This document shows positions 7,488 to 15,204 of a DNA stretch of 64,000 nucleotides, piece after piece. The DNA is taken from assembly GCF_025961835.1 (NCBI RefSeq), contig NZ_JAOQOK010000001.1:1798001-1862000 (forward strand). The letters run 5' to 3'. Positions within the stretch are counted from its first letter, which is position 1. Each line of letters starts with the position of its first letter. Made by a program: the position numbers and the translations under genes. Source of the DNA: Sphingobium sp. B2D3C (GTDB lineage Bacteria; Pseudomonadota; Alphaproteobacteria; Sphingomonadales; Sphingomonadaceae). The notes under the pieces are model-generated. The model ran no database searches, had not been told where the DNA came from, and worked only from the letters and a program-made list of their open reading frames with translations.

Positions 7488-9434
7488 GTGCAGGCATCCG
7501 AAGACCTCAGGGCAGCATCGTTGGAGAGCTATCGGCAGTTGGTCGAAAGCATCACCGATTATGCCATGTGCATGCTGGATCGCACGGGCCATATCACGAA
7601 CTGGAACGCAGGCGCGCAAAAGCTCAAGGGCTTCCGGCCGGAAGACATTATCGGCGTGCATTTTTCGCGCTTCTACACAGCCGAAGATGTGGAAAAGGGC
7701 ATGCCCGAGCGCGCGCTGGAGATCGCCGCGACACAGGGCAAGCACGAATCCGAGGGCTGGCGACTGCGCAAGGATGGCTCGCGCTTCTGGGCGCATGTCG
7801 TCATCGATCCGGTTCGGGACGCACACGGCGCGCTGATCGGTTATGCCGGGATCACTCGTGACCTCACCGAACGCAAACTCGCAGAGCAGGCGCTGCGTAA
7901 AAGCGAAGAACAGTTCGCCCTGCTCGTCCAGTCCGTCACCGATTACGCCATCTACATGCTGGACCCTGAGGGCATGGTTTCCAGCTGGAATGCCGGTGCG
8001 GAGCGGATCAAGGGGTATCGCAAGGACGAGGTGCTCGGGCAGCATTTCTCGCAATTCTATCAAGAAGAAGATCGCACAGCCGGCGAGCCGCAACGTGCCC
8101 TGGAGACCGCGCGTTCGGAAGGTCGGTTCACGGCGGAGGGCTGGCGCGTCCGCAAGGGCGGCGAGCGCTTCCGCGCGAGCGTCGTCATCGAGGCGCTGCG
8201 CGATGAGACCGGCGCGCTGGTAGGCTTCGCCAAGATCACCCGCGACGTTACGGAGCGGGAGGCAGCCCAGCGCGCGCTGGACGAAGCGCGCGAGGCGCTA
8301 GGCCAGGCTCAGAAGATGGAAGCGCTCGGCCAGCTCACCGGCGGCGTGGCGCATGACTTCAACAATTTGCTGATGGCGATCAACAGCAGCCTCATCCTGC
8401 TGCGCCGACGGATCCCGGAACAGGCCGAGACGCAACGCCTGCTCGACAATGCCATGCAGGCCGTCGATCGGGGCGCGACGCTGACCCAGCGCATGCTCGC
8501 CTTCGCGCGGCGGCAGGAGCTGTCCATCGGTCGCGTGCATATTCCCGAATTGCTGCGCGGCATGACCGAACTCGTCCAGCGCACCATCGGGCCGGAATGG
8601 CCCGTCAGCATGATCATTCCACTCGGACTGCAGGCGGTGAAAGCCGACGCCAATCAACTCGAAATGGCGATCCTCAACCTGGCCGTGAATGCGCGCGATG
8701 CCATGCCGGATGGCGGCGCGATCATCATCAAGGCAAACCGCCAGACCGTGCGGAGCAATGAGATCGCCGATCTGGAAGCGGGGCATTATGTGGTTCTGAC
8801 TGTGGTGGACAGCGGCATCGGCATGGATGCCGAGACGCTCAGGCGCGCGACCGAACCCTTTTTCACGACGAAGGGCGTTGGCAAGGGCACGGGCCTTGGC
8901 CTCCCCATGATCCATGGCTTTGCGCGCCAGATCGGCGGCGCGTTCACGCTCACCAGCGCGCCGGGCAAGGGAACATCTGCGCAATTTTGGCTGCCGCAGG
9001 CCGCCGAGCAGTCACAGGCAACCACGCCCGCTGCGAAGGAACCGCCGCTGCCGCCGCAAGCCAAATGTCGTGTCCTAGCGGTGGATGACGATGCACTGGT
9101 GTTGATGAACACGGTCGCGCTGCTGGAGGATCTGGGGCACGAGGTCGTCAGCGCAGTCAACGGCGCTCATGCCCTTTCAAAATTCAAGGATGGCGGCTTC
9201 GACTTGGTCATCACCGATCAGGCCATGCCCGGCATGACCGGGACGGACCTCGCCGCGGCCATCACCGCCGTGCAGAGCGACATGCCGATCATCATCGCAA
9301 GCGGGTATGGCGAGGGGCTGGTTTTGCCCGAAGGACAGATCCATCGCCTGAGCAAACCGTTTGGCGAGCACCAGCTCGCCAAGGCCATCTATCAGGCGTG
9401 TTGCAGGGAGGATCGCCCTACCCCTGCGGTTTAA
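7488..9434 (+). CDS. PAS-PAS hybrid histidine kinase with C-terminal receiver
   Basis: Soluble hybrid sensor kinase, 648 residues from GTG 7488. Two PAS domains (about 10-130 and 140-255) open with the matching motifs ITDYAMCMLDRTG and VTDYAIYMLDPEG, an internal duplication. The HisKA motif GGVAHDFNNLL puts the phospho-His near residue 289. The ATPase shows NLAVNARDAMPDGG and GTGLGLPM. The receiver (about 525-640) has the acceptor Asp near 577 in VITDQAMPGM and the conserved Lys in LSKPF. An upstream in-frame ATG at 7332 exists, but the extra residues look non-domain and would span a GGAAC/CGTT promoter, so GTG 7488 is preferred. The absence of membrane segments suggests a cytoplasmic signal, perhaps feeding the stress response. 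Confidence 0.82.
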   Translation: MQASEDLRAASLESYRQLVESITDYAMCMLDRTGHITNWNAGAQKLKGFRPEDIIGVHFSRFYTAEDVEKGMPERALEIAATQGKHESEGWRLRKDGSRFWAHVVIDPVRDAHGALIGYAGITRDLTERKLAEQALRKSEEQFALLVQSVTDYAIYMLDPEGMVSSWNAGAERIKGYRKDEVLGQHFSQFYQEEDRTAGEPQRALETARSEGRFTAEGWRVRKGGERFRASVVIEALRDETGALVGFAKITRDVTEREAAQRALDEAREALGQAQKMEALGQLTGGVAHDFNNLLMAINSSLILLRRRIPEQAETQRLLDNAMQAVDRGATLTQRMLAFARRQELSIGRVHIPELLRGMTELVQRTIGPEWPVSMIIPLGLQAVKADANQLEMAILNLAVNARDAMPDGGAIIIKANRQTVRSNEIADLEAGHYVVLTVVDSGIGMDAETLRRATEPFFTTKGVGKGTGLGLPMIHGFARQIGGAFTLTSAPGKGTSAQFWLPQAAEQSQATTPAAKEPPLPPQAKCRVLAVDDDALVLMNTVALLEDLGHEVVSAVNGAHALSKFKDGGFDLVITDQAMPGMTGTDLAAAITAVQSDMPIIIASGYGEGLVLPEGQIHRLSKPFGEHQLAKAIYQACCREDRPTPAV

Positions 9435-10204
9435 ACGGACTTGCGCCCCATTTGCCGGGTCCGCCCGCTCAGGCGGATCGCCCGGCGCAGCAAGGATGCA
9501 AAGGTGCGCAAGACCGGCAAGCGGTCATAAAAGCGAACATCGTGGATGTCCGTGCGCGAGAGGCGCTGGTGCCCAAGGTCAGGATTGGCGACATAGCTGC
9601 GCAGTTCCGGATGGCGGTTGCGCAGGACAGACAGCGCCCCATCATAATGCATTGGCTCGCCATCCGGATGCCGCCCGCCTGCGGGGCGCTTCAGCATCGC
9701 GGCTAAATAGTGCGCGGCAAAGCCGATCGTATCGCCGCGCACGGCGTAGAAATGGCAGCCGGCAAGCCCTTTGCCGGGTGGGATCAGCTCAAGCGGGCGC
9801 TCGGTCGCTTCATATTGCCCCGGCAGAAGGCTGCCGAAAAAGATGTCCCATTCCACCTCGCCCAGCTTGGCCAGAGCGGCCGGCAGAACCGTATCTATCC
9901 GGTCATGGAAATCGAAGTCATCCTCCAGCACCAGGACGGATCGATGCCCCGCCTCCGCCGCCTCCCGCAGCACGCTCATATGGCTATCGAAGCACCCTCG
10001 CGTTCCCGGCGTCGGAAACCCTGCGGCATCCGAAAAGCGCTTCGCCGTGAAGAACGCGATTTTCGGATGATCGAGGTCTAGCCCCAGACGCTTGAACTGC
10101 GCGGCCATCTCGCGGCGCCGGTCGGCCCGGTGAGGAAGATTGATGATCCGGATGGCATCGAACGCATCGAGCAGAGCACGACCGGCGGGGGTTGGGCTTA
10201 CCAT
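9431..10204 (-). CDS. Glycosyltransferase family 25 protein
   Basis: 257-residue protein of the GT25 (LPS glycosyltransferase) type. It opens IRIINLPHRADRRREMAAQF and continues with TRGCFDSHMSVLREA and VLVLEDDFDF, where the acidic EDD is the expected metal/nucleotide-sugar site. No signal peptide, so it acts on the cytoplasmic face. GAAGGA precedes the ATG. It stands alone and converges with the PAS kinase, overlapping it by 4 bp. A role in surface polysaccharide or LPS modification is the usual inference. Confidence 0.82.
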   Translation of the reverse strand: MVSPTPAGRALLDAFDAIRIINLPHRADRRREMAAQFKRLGLDLDHPKIAFFTAKRFSDAAGFPTPGTRGCFDSHMSVLREAAEAGHRSVLVLEDDFDFHDRIDTVLPAALAKLGEVEWDIFFGSLLPGQYEATERPLELIPPGKGLAGCHFYAVRGDTIGFAAHYLAAMLKRPAGGRHPDGEPMHYDGALSVLRNRHPELRSYVANPDLGHQRLSRTDIHDVRFYDRLPVLRTFASLLRRAIRLSGRTRQMGRKSV

Positions 10205-10320
10205 CGGCTGCGGTCCTTCTCGACTGGATAATGGATGATCAGCCGCGACTCGCGCCGGCCCTCAACGGGCCTATAGACTGGGCTTCTCCCTTTAAGGAAT
10301 TGCAAAGCCGAGCCAGCGCT

Positions 10321-11766
10321 TCAGATCACCTTGCCCGGGTTGAGAATATTGTTCGGGTCCATCGCGCGCTTGAGCGTGCGCATCAGCGCCAGTTCCTCTG
10401 GTGTACGGCAGTGGTGGAGAAATTCGCGCTTGATGCTGCCGATGCCATGCTCGGCGGTGATCGAGCCGCCCCATTCGGCGACCGCCTTGTAAACCAGCGC
10501 CTCCATCTCATGCTCGGGCATCGGGTCGCGCGGGACGCGCGCAGAGAGGTGGAGGTTGGAATCAGCGAGGTGGCCGAAGAAGACCGTCACGCAATCCGGC
10601 CACCGCTCCAGCAGCAAGTCGCGTACATAAGGGATGAAATCGCCGATCTTGCGCGTCGGCAGACTCACATCGAAGGCCACTTGCGGCCAGTGCACGCCCT
10701 TGTGCCACTCGCCCGGGCAATCGCGCACTGCCCAGATGTCCTGCCGCTGCTTGTCCGACTGGGCAATCACCGCATCCTTGACGAGGCCGGATTCGATCAT
10801 GCCGCCCAGCACTTCCTCGAAGCGCTCGGCGTCGCGTTCCGGGTCGGTCCCAAGCACTTCGACTAGCGCATAGACGCTGTAACCGTGCGGCAAGGGCGGC
10901 TGGCGACCGAGCGCCGTCGTGCCGATCTGGTAGAAATCCGGCCACATCACCTCAAAGGCGGACAAGGTGCTCGCGAATGCCGAATTGCATTGTTTGAGCA
11001 ACTCCAGCGTGGCCGCATAATCCTCGACCGCCACCACGGCGGTGCAGGCGCTGCGCGGCTTGGGGAACATCCGCAGCACCAGCCGGGTGATGACACCGAG
11101 CGTACCCTCGCTGCCGATGAAGAGATGCTTGAGATCGTAACCGGCATTGTTTTTGATCATTACATTGAGCGACGAGACGATCGTGCCATCCGGCAGCACC
11201 GCTTCCACACCCAGAATGAGATCGCGCATCATGCCATAGCGCAGCACGCGGTTGCCGCCGGCATTGGTCGCGGCATTGCCGCCGACCTGCGCCGTTCCGC
11301 GTCCGCCAAGATCGAGCGGAAACAGAAAGCCGGCCTCATCGGCGGCGCGTTGAACGGTCTCCAGCACCGTTCCCGCGAGCACGGTCATCGTGCGGCCAGC
11401 CTCGTCCAATTCCTCGATGCCGCGCATTCGTTCCAGCGACAGCAACAGGCAGGGGCGATCCGCGAGGCCGCCGGCGCACAGGCTGGTCAAGCCGCCCTGT
11501 GGCACGACCGGCCAGTGCTCCTCATTGCAGATCGCCATGATCTGCGAGACCTGCTCGGTCGTGCGCGGATAGGCGATGCCGGGGAGCGGAATGTCCGCCG
11601 GCATGACATTCGTGAAATCAGAGACATGGCGCGCGAAATCGCCGTCCGTCCCATCCTTTACGATATCAGCGCCCAAGGCTTGGCGGAGGCGCGCGATGAC
11701 CTGGGCACCACGCTGAGCTTCGTCTGCGAAGCTTTGTAAGCGCTCGTCCAGCGTTGCTTGGGTCAT
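10321..11766 (-). CDS. FAD-linked oxidase, GlcD/D-lactate or 2-hydroxyglutarate dehydrogenase type
   Basis: 481-residue flavoprotein. The N-terminal FAD-binding PCMH domain shows YPRTTEQVSQIMAICNE, PVVPQGGLTSLCAGG, GGNAATNAGGNRVLRYG and LFIGSEGTLGVIT. The C-terminal FAD-oxidase domain has FGHLADSNLHLS, ITAEHGIGSIKREFL and MDPNNILNPGKV. Such enzymes oxidise D-2-hydroxy acids (D-lactate, glycolate, D-2-hydroxyglutarate) and pass electrons to the respiratory chain. The start at 11766 follows GAGGAGAGAGG; the longer start at 11796 is less well placed. No GlcE/GlcF partners are nearby, which favours the single-subunit forms. Confidence 0.85.
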   Translation of the reverse strand: MTQATLDERLQSFADEAQRGAQVIARLRQALGADIVKDGTDGDFARHVSDFTNVMPADIPLPGIAYPRTTEQVSQIMAICNEEHWPVVPQGGLTSLCAGGLADRPCLLLSLERMRGIEELDEAGRTMTVLAGTVLETVQRAADEAGFLFPLDLGGRGTAQVGGNAATNAGGNRVLRYGMMRDLILGVEAVLPDGTIVSSLNVMIKNNAGYDLKHLFIGSEGTLGVITRLVLRMFPKPRSACTAVVAVEDYAATLELLKQCNSAFASTLSAFEVMWPDFYQIGTTALGRQPPLPHGYSVYALVEVLGTDPERDAERFEEVLGGMIESGLVKDAVIAQSDKQRQDIWAVRDCPGEWHKGVHWPQVAFDVSLPTRKIGDFIPYVRDLLLERWPDCVTVFFGHLADSNLHLSARVPRDPMPEHEMEALVYKAVAEWGGSITAEHGIGSIKREFLHHCRTPEELALMRTLKRAMDPNNILNPGKVI

Positions 11767-11944
11767 CCGGCCTCTCTCCTCTTGCAGCCACAACATAGCG
11801 CCCGGCGGCGCCCTGCATAGGCCAAGGCGATAGAACGAATCATGAAATCGGCCGCCAGGGCCGTCTCTGTTTCACCCTGAGACGCCCAACGATTAGCGAG
11901 GCCAGTCAAAATTCCGTTAAGTATCTAAATTTCTGTGATTTTTA

Positions 11945-11957
11945 GTGGAATTTCCAC
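11945..11957. promoter_or_regulatory. Palindrome upstream of the leader-peptide gene
   Basis: GTGGAA-T-TTCCAC, a perfect 13-bp inverted repeat in an AT-rich stretch about 110 bp upstream of the small peptide gene. Candidate operator; no binding protein can be assigned. Confidence 0.35.
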
Positions 11958-11983
11958 GCACGCGGCTCCTTAAGTGCAAAAAG

Positions 11984-11998
11984 GTAAACTTGGTTTAC
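11984..11998. promoter_or_regulatory. Palindrome in the promoter region of the leader-peptide gene
   Basis: GTAAAC-TTG-GTTTAC, a perfect 15-bp inverted repeat, followed by an AT-rich stretch (12001-12021) that could hold a -10 region and by a small leader hairpin GGTCGG/CCGACC at 12029-12045. The site is placed to control expression of the peptide. Confidence 0.45.
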
Positions 11999-12062
11999 GT
12001 CTTGTTAACCATAGTTTATTGTCGTCGAGGTCGGGTGATCCGACCAAATACAGGAGTCGTCG

Positions 12063-12164
12063 ATGGTAAACGAAGTGATCGTTGAAGAACTCAGCGAGCA
12101 GGAAGTCGATCTGGTTGCGGGCGGTGGTCCGAGCCACGAATCGAGCGGTGGCATTCGCGGCTGA
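12063..12164 (+). CDS. Double-glycine leader peptide precursor (bacteriocin/microcin-like)
   Basis: 33-residue ORF beginning MVNEVIVEELSEQEVDLVAGG and ending GPSHESSGGIRG. Residues 9-21 (ELSEQEVDLVAGG) match the double-glycine leader pattern of class II bacteriocins and related secreted peptides: acidic, with spaced hydrophobic residues before GG. Cleavage after Gly20-Gly21 would free a 12-residue Gly/Ser-rich peptide containing one His and one Arg. AGGAG stands about 6 bases before the ATG. It sits directly upstream of an exporter whose C39 peptidase domain is the class of enzyme that cleaves such leaders. The core resembles no toxin I know, so it could instead be a signalling peptide or a substrate for modification. 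Confidence 0.75.
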   Translation: MVNEVIVEELSEQEVDLVAGGGPSHESSGGIRG

Positions 12165-12208
12165 TTTGTCAGTCGCTTCTGGTCACCACGATCAGATTGA
12201 TCCTATGG

Positions 12209-12255
12209 CCGGGGGGGCGCGCGCGAATAAGCGATCGTCCGCCCGGTTTTTATTT
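12209..12255 (+). terminator. Intrinsic terminator between peptide and exporter genes
   Basis: CCGGGGGGGCG (12209-12219) can pair with CGTCCGCCCGG (12236-12246) with one mismatch and a wobble, followed at once by TTTTTATTT. Partial termination here would give more peptide mRNA than exporter mRNA. Confidence 0.65.
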
Positions 12256-12330
12256 GCCATGACCTGACACGGCATTTTTTCATCGCCTCGGGACAGCAGA
12301 GCATCCTAGAAAGCCGCTCAGGGGGACCGG

Positions 12331-12888
12331 ATGCCACTCTTCAGGCGACAAGCACTCGATCATCACAACCGGCTTCATGGGGACATTTTCCTCGTCCCTC
12401 CACTGCGCTGGCAGGCCATCGGCTGGCTGTTGCTTGGTCTGGTCTGTGCCGGTGTAGCCTGTCTCGCGTTCGGCAGCTTCAGCCGGACCATCAAGGCCGA
12501 GGGAAGCCTGCACATGTCAGACATGCAGTCGCCCTCCCCTTCCCAACCCGCAGCGCGCCCCTCGCCGGAGTGGACGGCCCGCGTCACCGTGCCGATCGCC
12601 CAGATCAAGGATGTTCATCAAGGCCAACAAGCCCGGGTCTCGCTCGCTGGCGGCAGCGCTGCCGACGCGACGACGCTGACCGGCACGATCATGGCAATCG
12701 CGACGCGCATGGACCCCGGCGAAACAACGGTGCCGGTCGAGATCCATCTGACAGCGCCAGGCGCAGAGCCGGGCAACGTCAGGGTCAGGGCGATTGACGG
12801 GCAGCCTGTCACCGCGACCATCCTCATCGAACGGGTCCGCCTGTGGCGCTGGCTGTTCGCGCCGGTCCTTCCGCGCAGCGAGCCCTAG
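12331..12888 (+). CDS. Miniature HlyD-like membrane fusion protein
   Basis: 185 residues. It opens PLFRRQALDHHNRLHGDIFLVPP, the usual start of HlyD-type adaptors paired with peptidase ABC exporters, then one transmembrane helix (about 29-51) and GSFSRTIKAEGSL. Next comes a beta-rich segment (about 75-165, WTARVTVPIAQIKDVHQGQQ) like the membrane-proximal/beta-barrel part. The coiled-coil hairpin and lipoyl halves found in ordinary adaptors of about 400 residues are missing, so it could hardly span the periplasm to TolC by itself. Its stop is immediately followed by the ATG of the exporter. Inferred periplasmic adaptor anchored in the inner membrane. Confidence 0.72.
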   Translation: MPLFRRQALDHHNRLHGDIFLVPPLRWQAIGWLLLGLVCAGVACLAFGSFSRTIKAEGSLHMSDMQSPSPSQPAARPSPEWTARVTVPIAQIKDVHQGQQARVSLAGGSAADATTLTGTIMAIATRMDPGETTVPVEIHLTAPGAEPGNVRVRAIDGQPVTATILIERVRLWRWLFAPVLPRSEP

Positions 12889-15006
12889 ATGAACGCGCTG
12901 ATTGCCAAACTCACGGGCCGGCGGCGCATTCGCCCGATCCTGCAGACCGAAGCGGCGGAATGCGGCCTCGCCTCGCTGGCAATGGTCGCCAACTGGCACG
13001 GGCATGAGCTTGATCTCAATGCCCTGCGCCAGCGCTTTGGCGTGAGCGCGCGGGGCATGACCCTGCGCCAATTGATGCAGACTGCGGATGACATGCAGCT
13101 GCTGCCGCGCCCGCTAAAACTCGATCTGGCCGGACTGCATCTTCTGCATCTGCCCGCCATCCTCCATTGGGATCTGAACCACTTTGTCGTGCTCGAACGC
13201 GTCGAGCCGGGCCGTGCCTATGTCGTCGACCCGATGGGCATCGCGCGTTGGTACAAGTTCGACGAGCTGGGACGCCATTTCAGCGGTGTCGCGCTGGAAC
13301 TGCGCCCCTCGCAGGACTTCCAGTCCGTCCGGGCCAGGCGGCGCTTGCGCTTTCGCGATCTGTGGAGCGGCATGACGGGCGCGCGCCGCACCTTTGCGCA
13401 GACAGTCATCCTCTCCATCGTCATGCAGGTCTTCATTCTCGCCAGCCCTTTCTATCTGCGCACCGCCGTCGACGAGGTTCTGCCGGCGCAGGACGGCGGC
13501 CTGCTGCTCACGCTGGCGCTGGGATTTGGCGCGCTCGCGCTCATCGGTGCCGGCGCGGCGCTGCTGCGGAAATATGTGCTGCTGTCGTCAGGCGCCCTGC
13601 TGTCCTTCGGCATCACCTCCAACATCGTCCGCCACCTCTTCCGCCTGCCCATCGCCTGGTTCGAGAAACGCAAGGTGGGAGACATCCTCACCCGCGTGCA
13701 ATCGGTGCTGCCGATCCAGCGCTTCCTCATTGAGAGCGCACCGCTCGCGCTGATCGATGGCACGCTCTCGGTCCTCACCATGGTGATGATGTTCCTGATC
13801 GCGCCCAACCTTGCGCCGATCACGCTGGTCGGGCTCGTCCTTTATTCCGGCGTTCGGCTGGCCTTGCTCGCACGCGAGAAGCAGCGTGAGGCGGAATATG
13901 TGAAGGCCCTCGCCCGTGAACAGGGCACGCTCATCGAGACATTGCGCGGCATGGTGACGCTGCGCCTCGCCGGCCGCGAAGCGATGCGCCACAGCTACTG
14001 GCAGAACCGACTGACCGAAGCGCTCGGCGCGCGCTACCAGCACGAGCGCGTCAAGGCCTGGCACGAGACTGCCAAGACGATGATCCCCGCGCTGGAGCTG
14101 GTGATCGTCATTTTCGTCGCCGCACGCGCCAATATGAATGGCGCCCTCACGCTTGGCACCCTGTTCGCCTATCTCGCCTTTCGCACGCAATTTGTGCAGG
14201 CTGGCCAGTCCCTGCTGGATGAAGGCGTCAAGCTTCGCCTGCTCGAACTCCACCTCGATCAGCTCGCGGACATTGTGCAGAGCGATGAGGACGCAGGCTT
14301 TGCCGAACCGCTCAACCATGCCGGCTTCTCCGGCCGGATAGAACTGCGCGATGTGCATTTCTCCTATGGCCCGCACGATCCGCCGGTGCTGCGGGGCGTC
14401 GATCTCGTCATCGAGCCGGGCGATCATGTCGCGATCACCGGCGCTTCCGGCAGCGGCAAGACCACGCTCGCCAAGACCATCCTTGGCCTGATCGATCCGA
14501 CCAAGGGGCAGGTGCTGATCGACGGCCAGCCACTGCCGCAGTTCGGCCGCCGCGCCTTTCGCCAGCATGTCGCCGCAGTGCTGCAGGACGACGTGCTCTA
14601 TGCCGGGTCCATTGCCGATAATGTGGCGGCATTTGGGGAGATCGACCCGGATCGCCTGCGGGATTGCCTCAAAGCCGCCGCCATTCTGGAGGACATCGAG
14701 GCGATGCCGATGCGGACCGAGACGCTGGTCGGGGATATGGGCTCAACCCTGTCCGGCGGTCAGAAGCAGCGCATCCTGCTCGCCCGCGCGCTCTATCGTC
14801 AGCCGGCGGTGCTGCTACTGGATGAAGGCACCGCCCATCTCGACCTGGAGCATGAGGCCATGGTTAATCGCGCCGTGGCTGCGTTGGGCATCACCCGGCT
14901 CATTATCGCGCATCGGCCGGAGACGATTGCCGCCGCCGACAGGGTCATCAGGGTGGAGAACGGGGTGGTCACGAGCGATAGTCATTCGCGGTCGACGACA
15001 AGCTAG
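12889..15006 (+). CDS. Peptidase-containing ABC exporter (C39 peptidase + TMD + NBD)
   Basis: 705-residue bacteriocin-type exporter. Residues 1-125 form a C39 cysteine peptidase with Gln19, Cys25 (TEAAECGLASLAMV), His98 (LNHFVVL) and Asp114 (VVDP), so the catalytic set is complete. Residues about 155-430 hold the membrane domain, starting FAQTVILSIVMQVFILASPFYL. The C-terminal nucleotide-binding domain has Walker A GASGSGKTT (about 517), LSGGQKQR (about 621) and LLLDEGTAHLD (about 644), a variant of the usual DEATSALD. It would cleave the 12063-12164 leader after GG and export the peptide. The gene starts directly after the mini-HlyD stop. No TolC-like gene is in the window. Confidence 0.92.
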   Translation: MNALIAKLTGRRRIRPILQTEAAECGLASLAMVANWHGHELDLNALRQRFGVSARGMTLRQLMQTADDMQLLPRPLKLDLAGLHLLHLPAILHWDLNHFVVLERVEPGRAYVVDPMGIARWYKFDELGRHFSGVALELRPSQDFQSVRARRRLRFRDLWSGMTGARRTFAQTVILSIVMQVFILASPFYLRTAVDEVLPAQDGGLLLTLALGFGALALIGAGAALLRKYVLLSSGALLSFGITSNIVRHLFRLPIAWFEKRKVGDILTRVQSVLPIQRFLIESAPLALIDGTLSVLTMVMMFLIAPNLAPITLVGLVLYSGVRLALLAREKQREAEYVKALAREQGTLIETLRGMVTLRLAGREAMRHSYWQNRLTEALGARYQHERVKAWHETAKTMIPALELVIVIFVAARANMNGALTLGTLFAYLAFRTQFVQAGQSLLDEGVKLRLLELHLDQLADIVQSDEDAGFAEPLNHAGFSGRIELRDVHFSYGPHDPPVLRGVDLVIEPGDHVAITGASGSGKTTLAKTILGLIDPTKGQVLIDGQPLPQFGRRAFRQHVAAVLQDDVLYAGSIADNVAAFGEIDPDRLRDCLKAAAILEDIEAMPMRTETLVGDMGSTLSGGQKQRILLARALYRQPAVLLLDEGTAHLDLEHEAMVNRAVAALGITRLIIAHRPETIAAADRVIRVENGVVTSDSHSRSTTS

Positions 15007-15204
15007 AGCAAGCATAACGCCAGTTTCATACCGCAGACGGTGCGCTAGCGCGTCGCGACGAACAGTCGGCCCAAGCTATCGAAGACCGCCGCCGCACCTC
15101 CCTGCCTGCCCCTCGCACAAGCCTTTCCATCTCTTGTGAACAACTTGTTCATAGTTTCCTGACATTGACGTCCACTGGCGACTGAACCGCCCGAGTGTGG
15201 ACCA

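Noticed and set aside
12082..12267. 61-codon frame overlapping the leader-peptide gene
   Set aside because: Different frame from the double-glycine peptide, no ribosome site, and it runs through the terminator.
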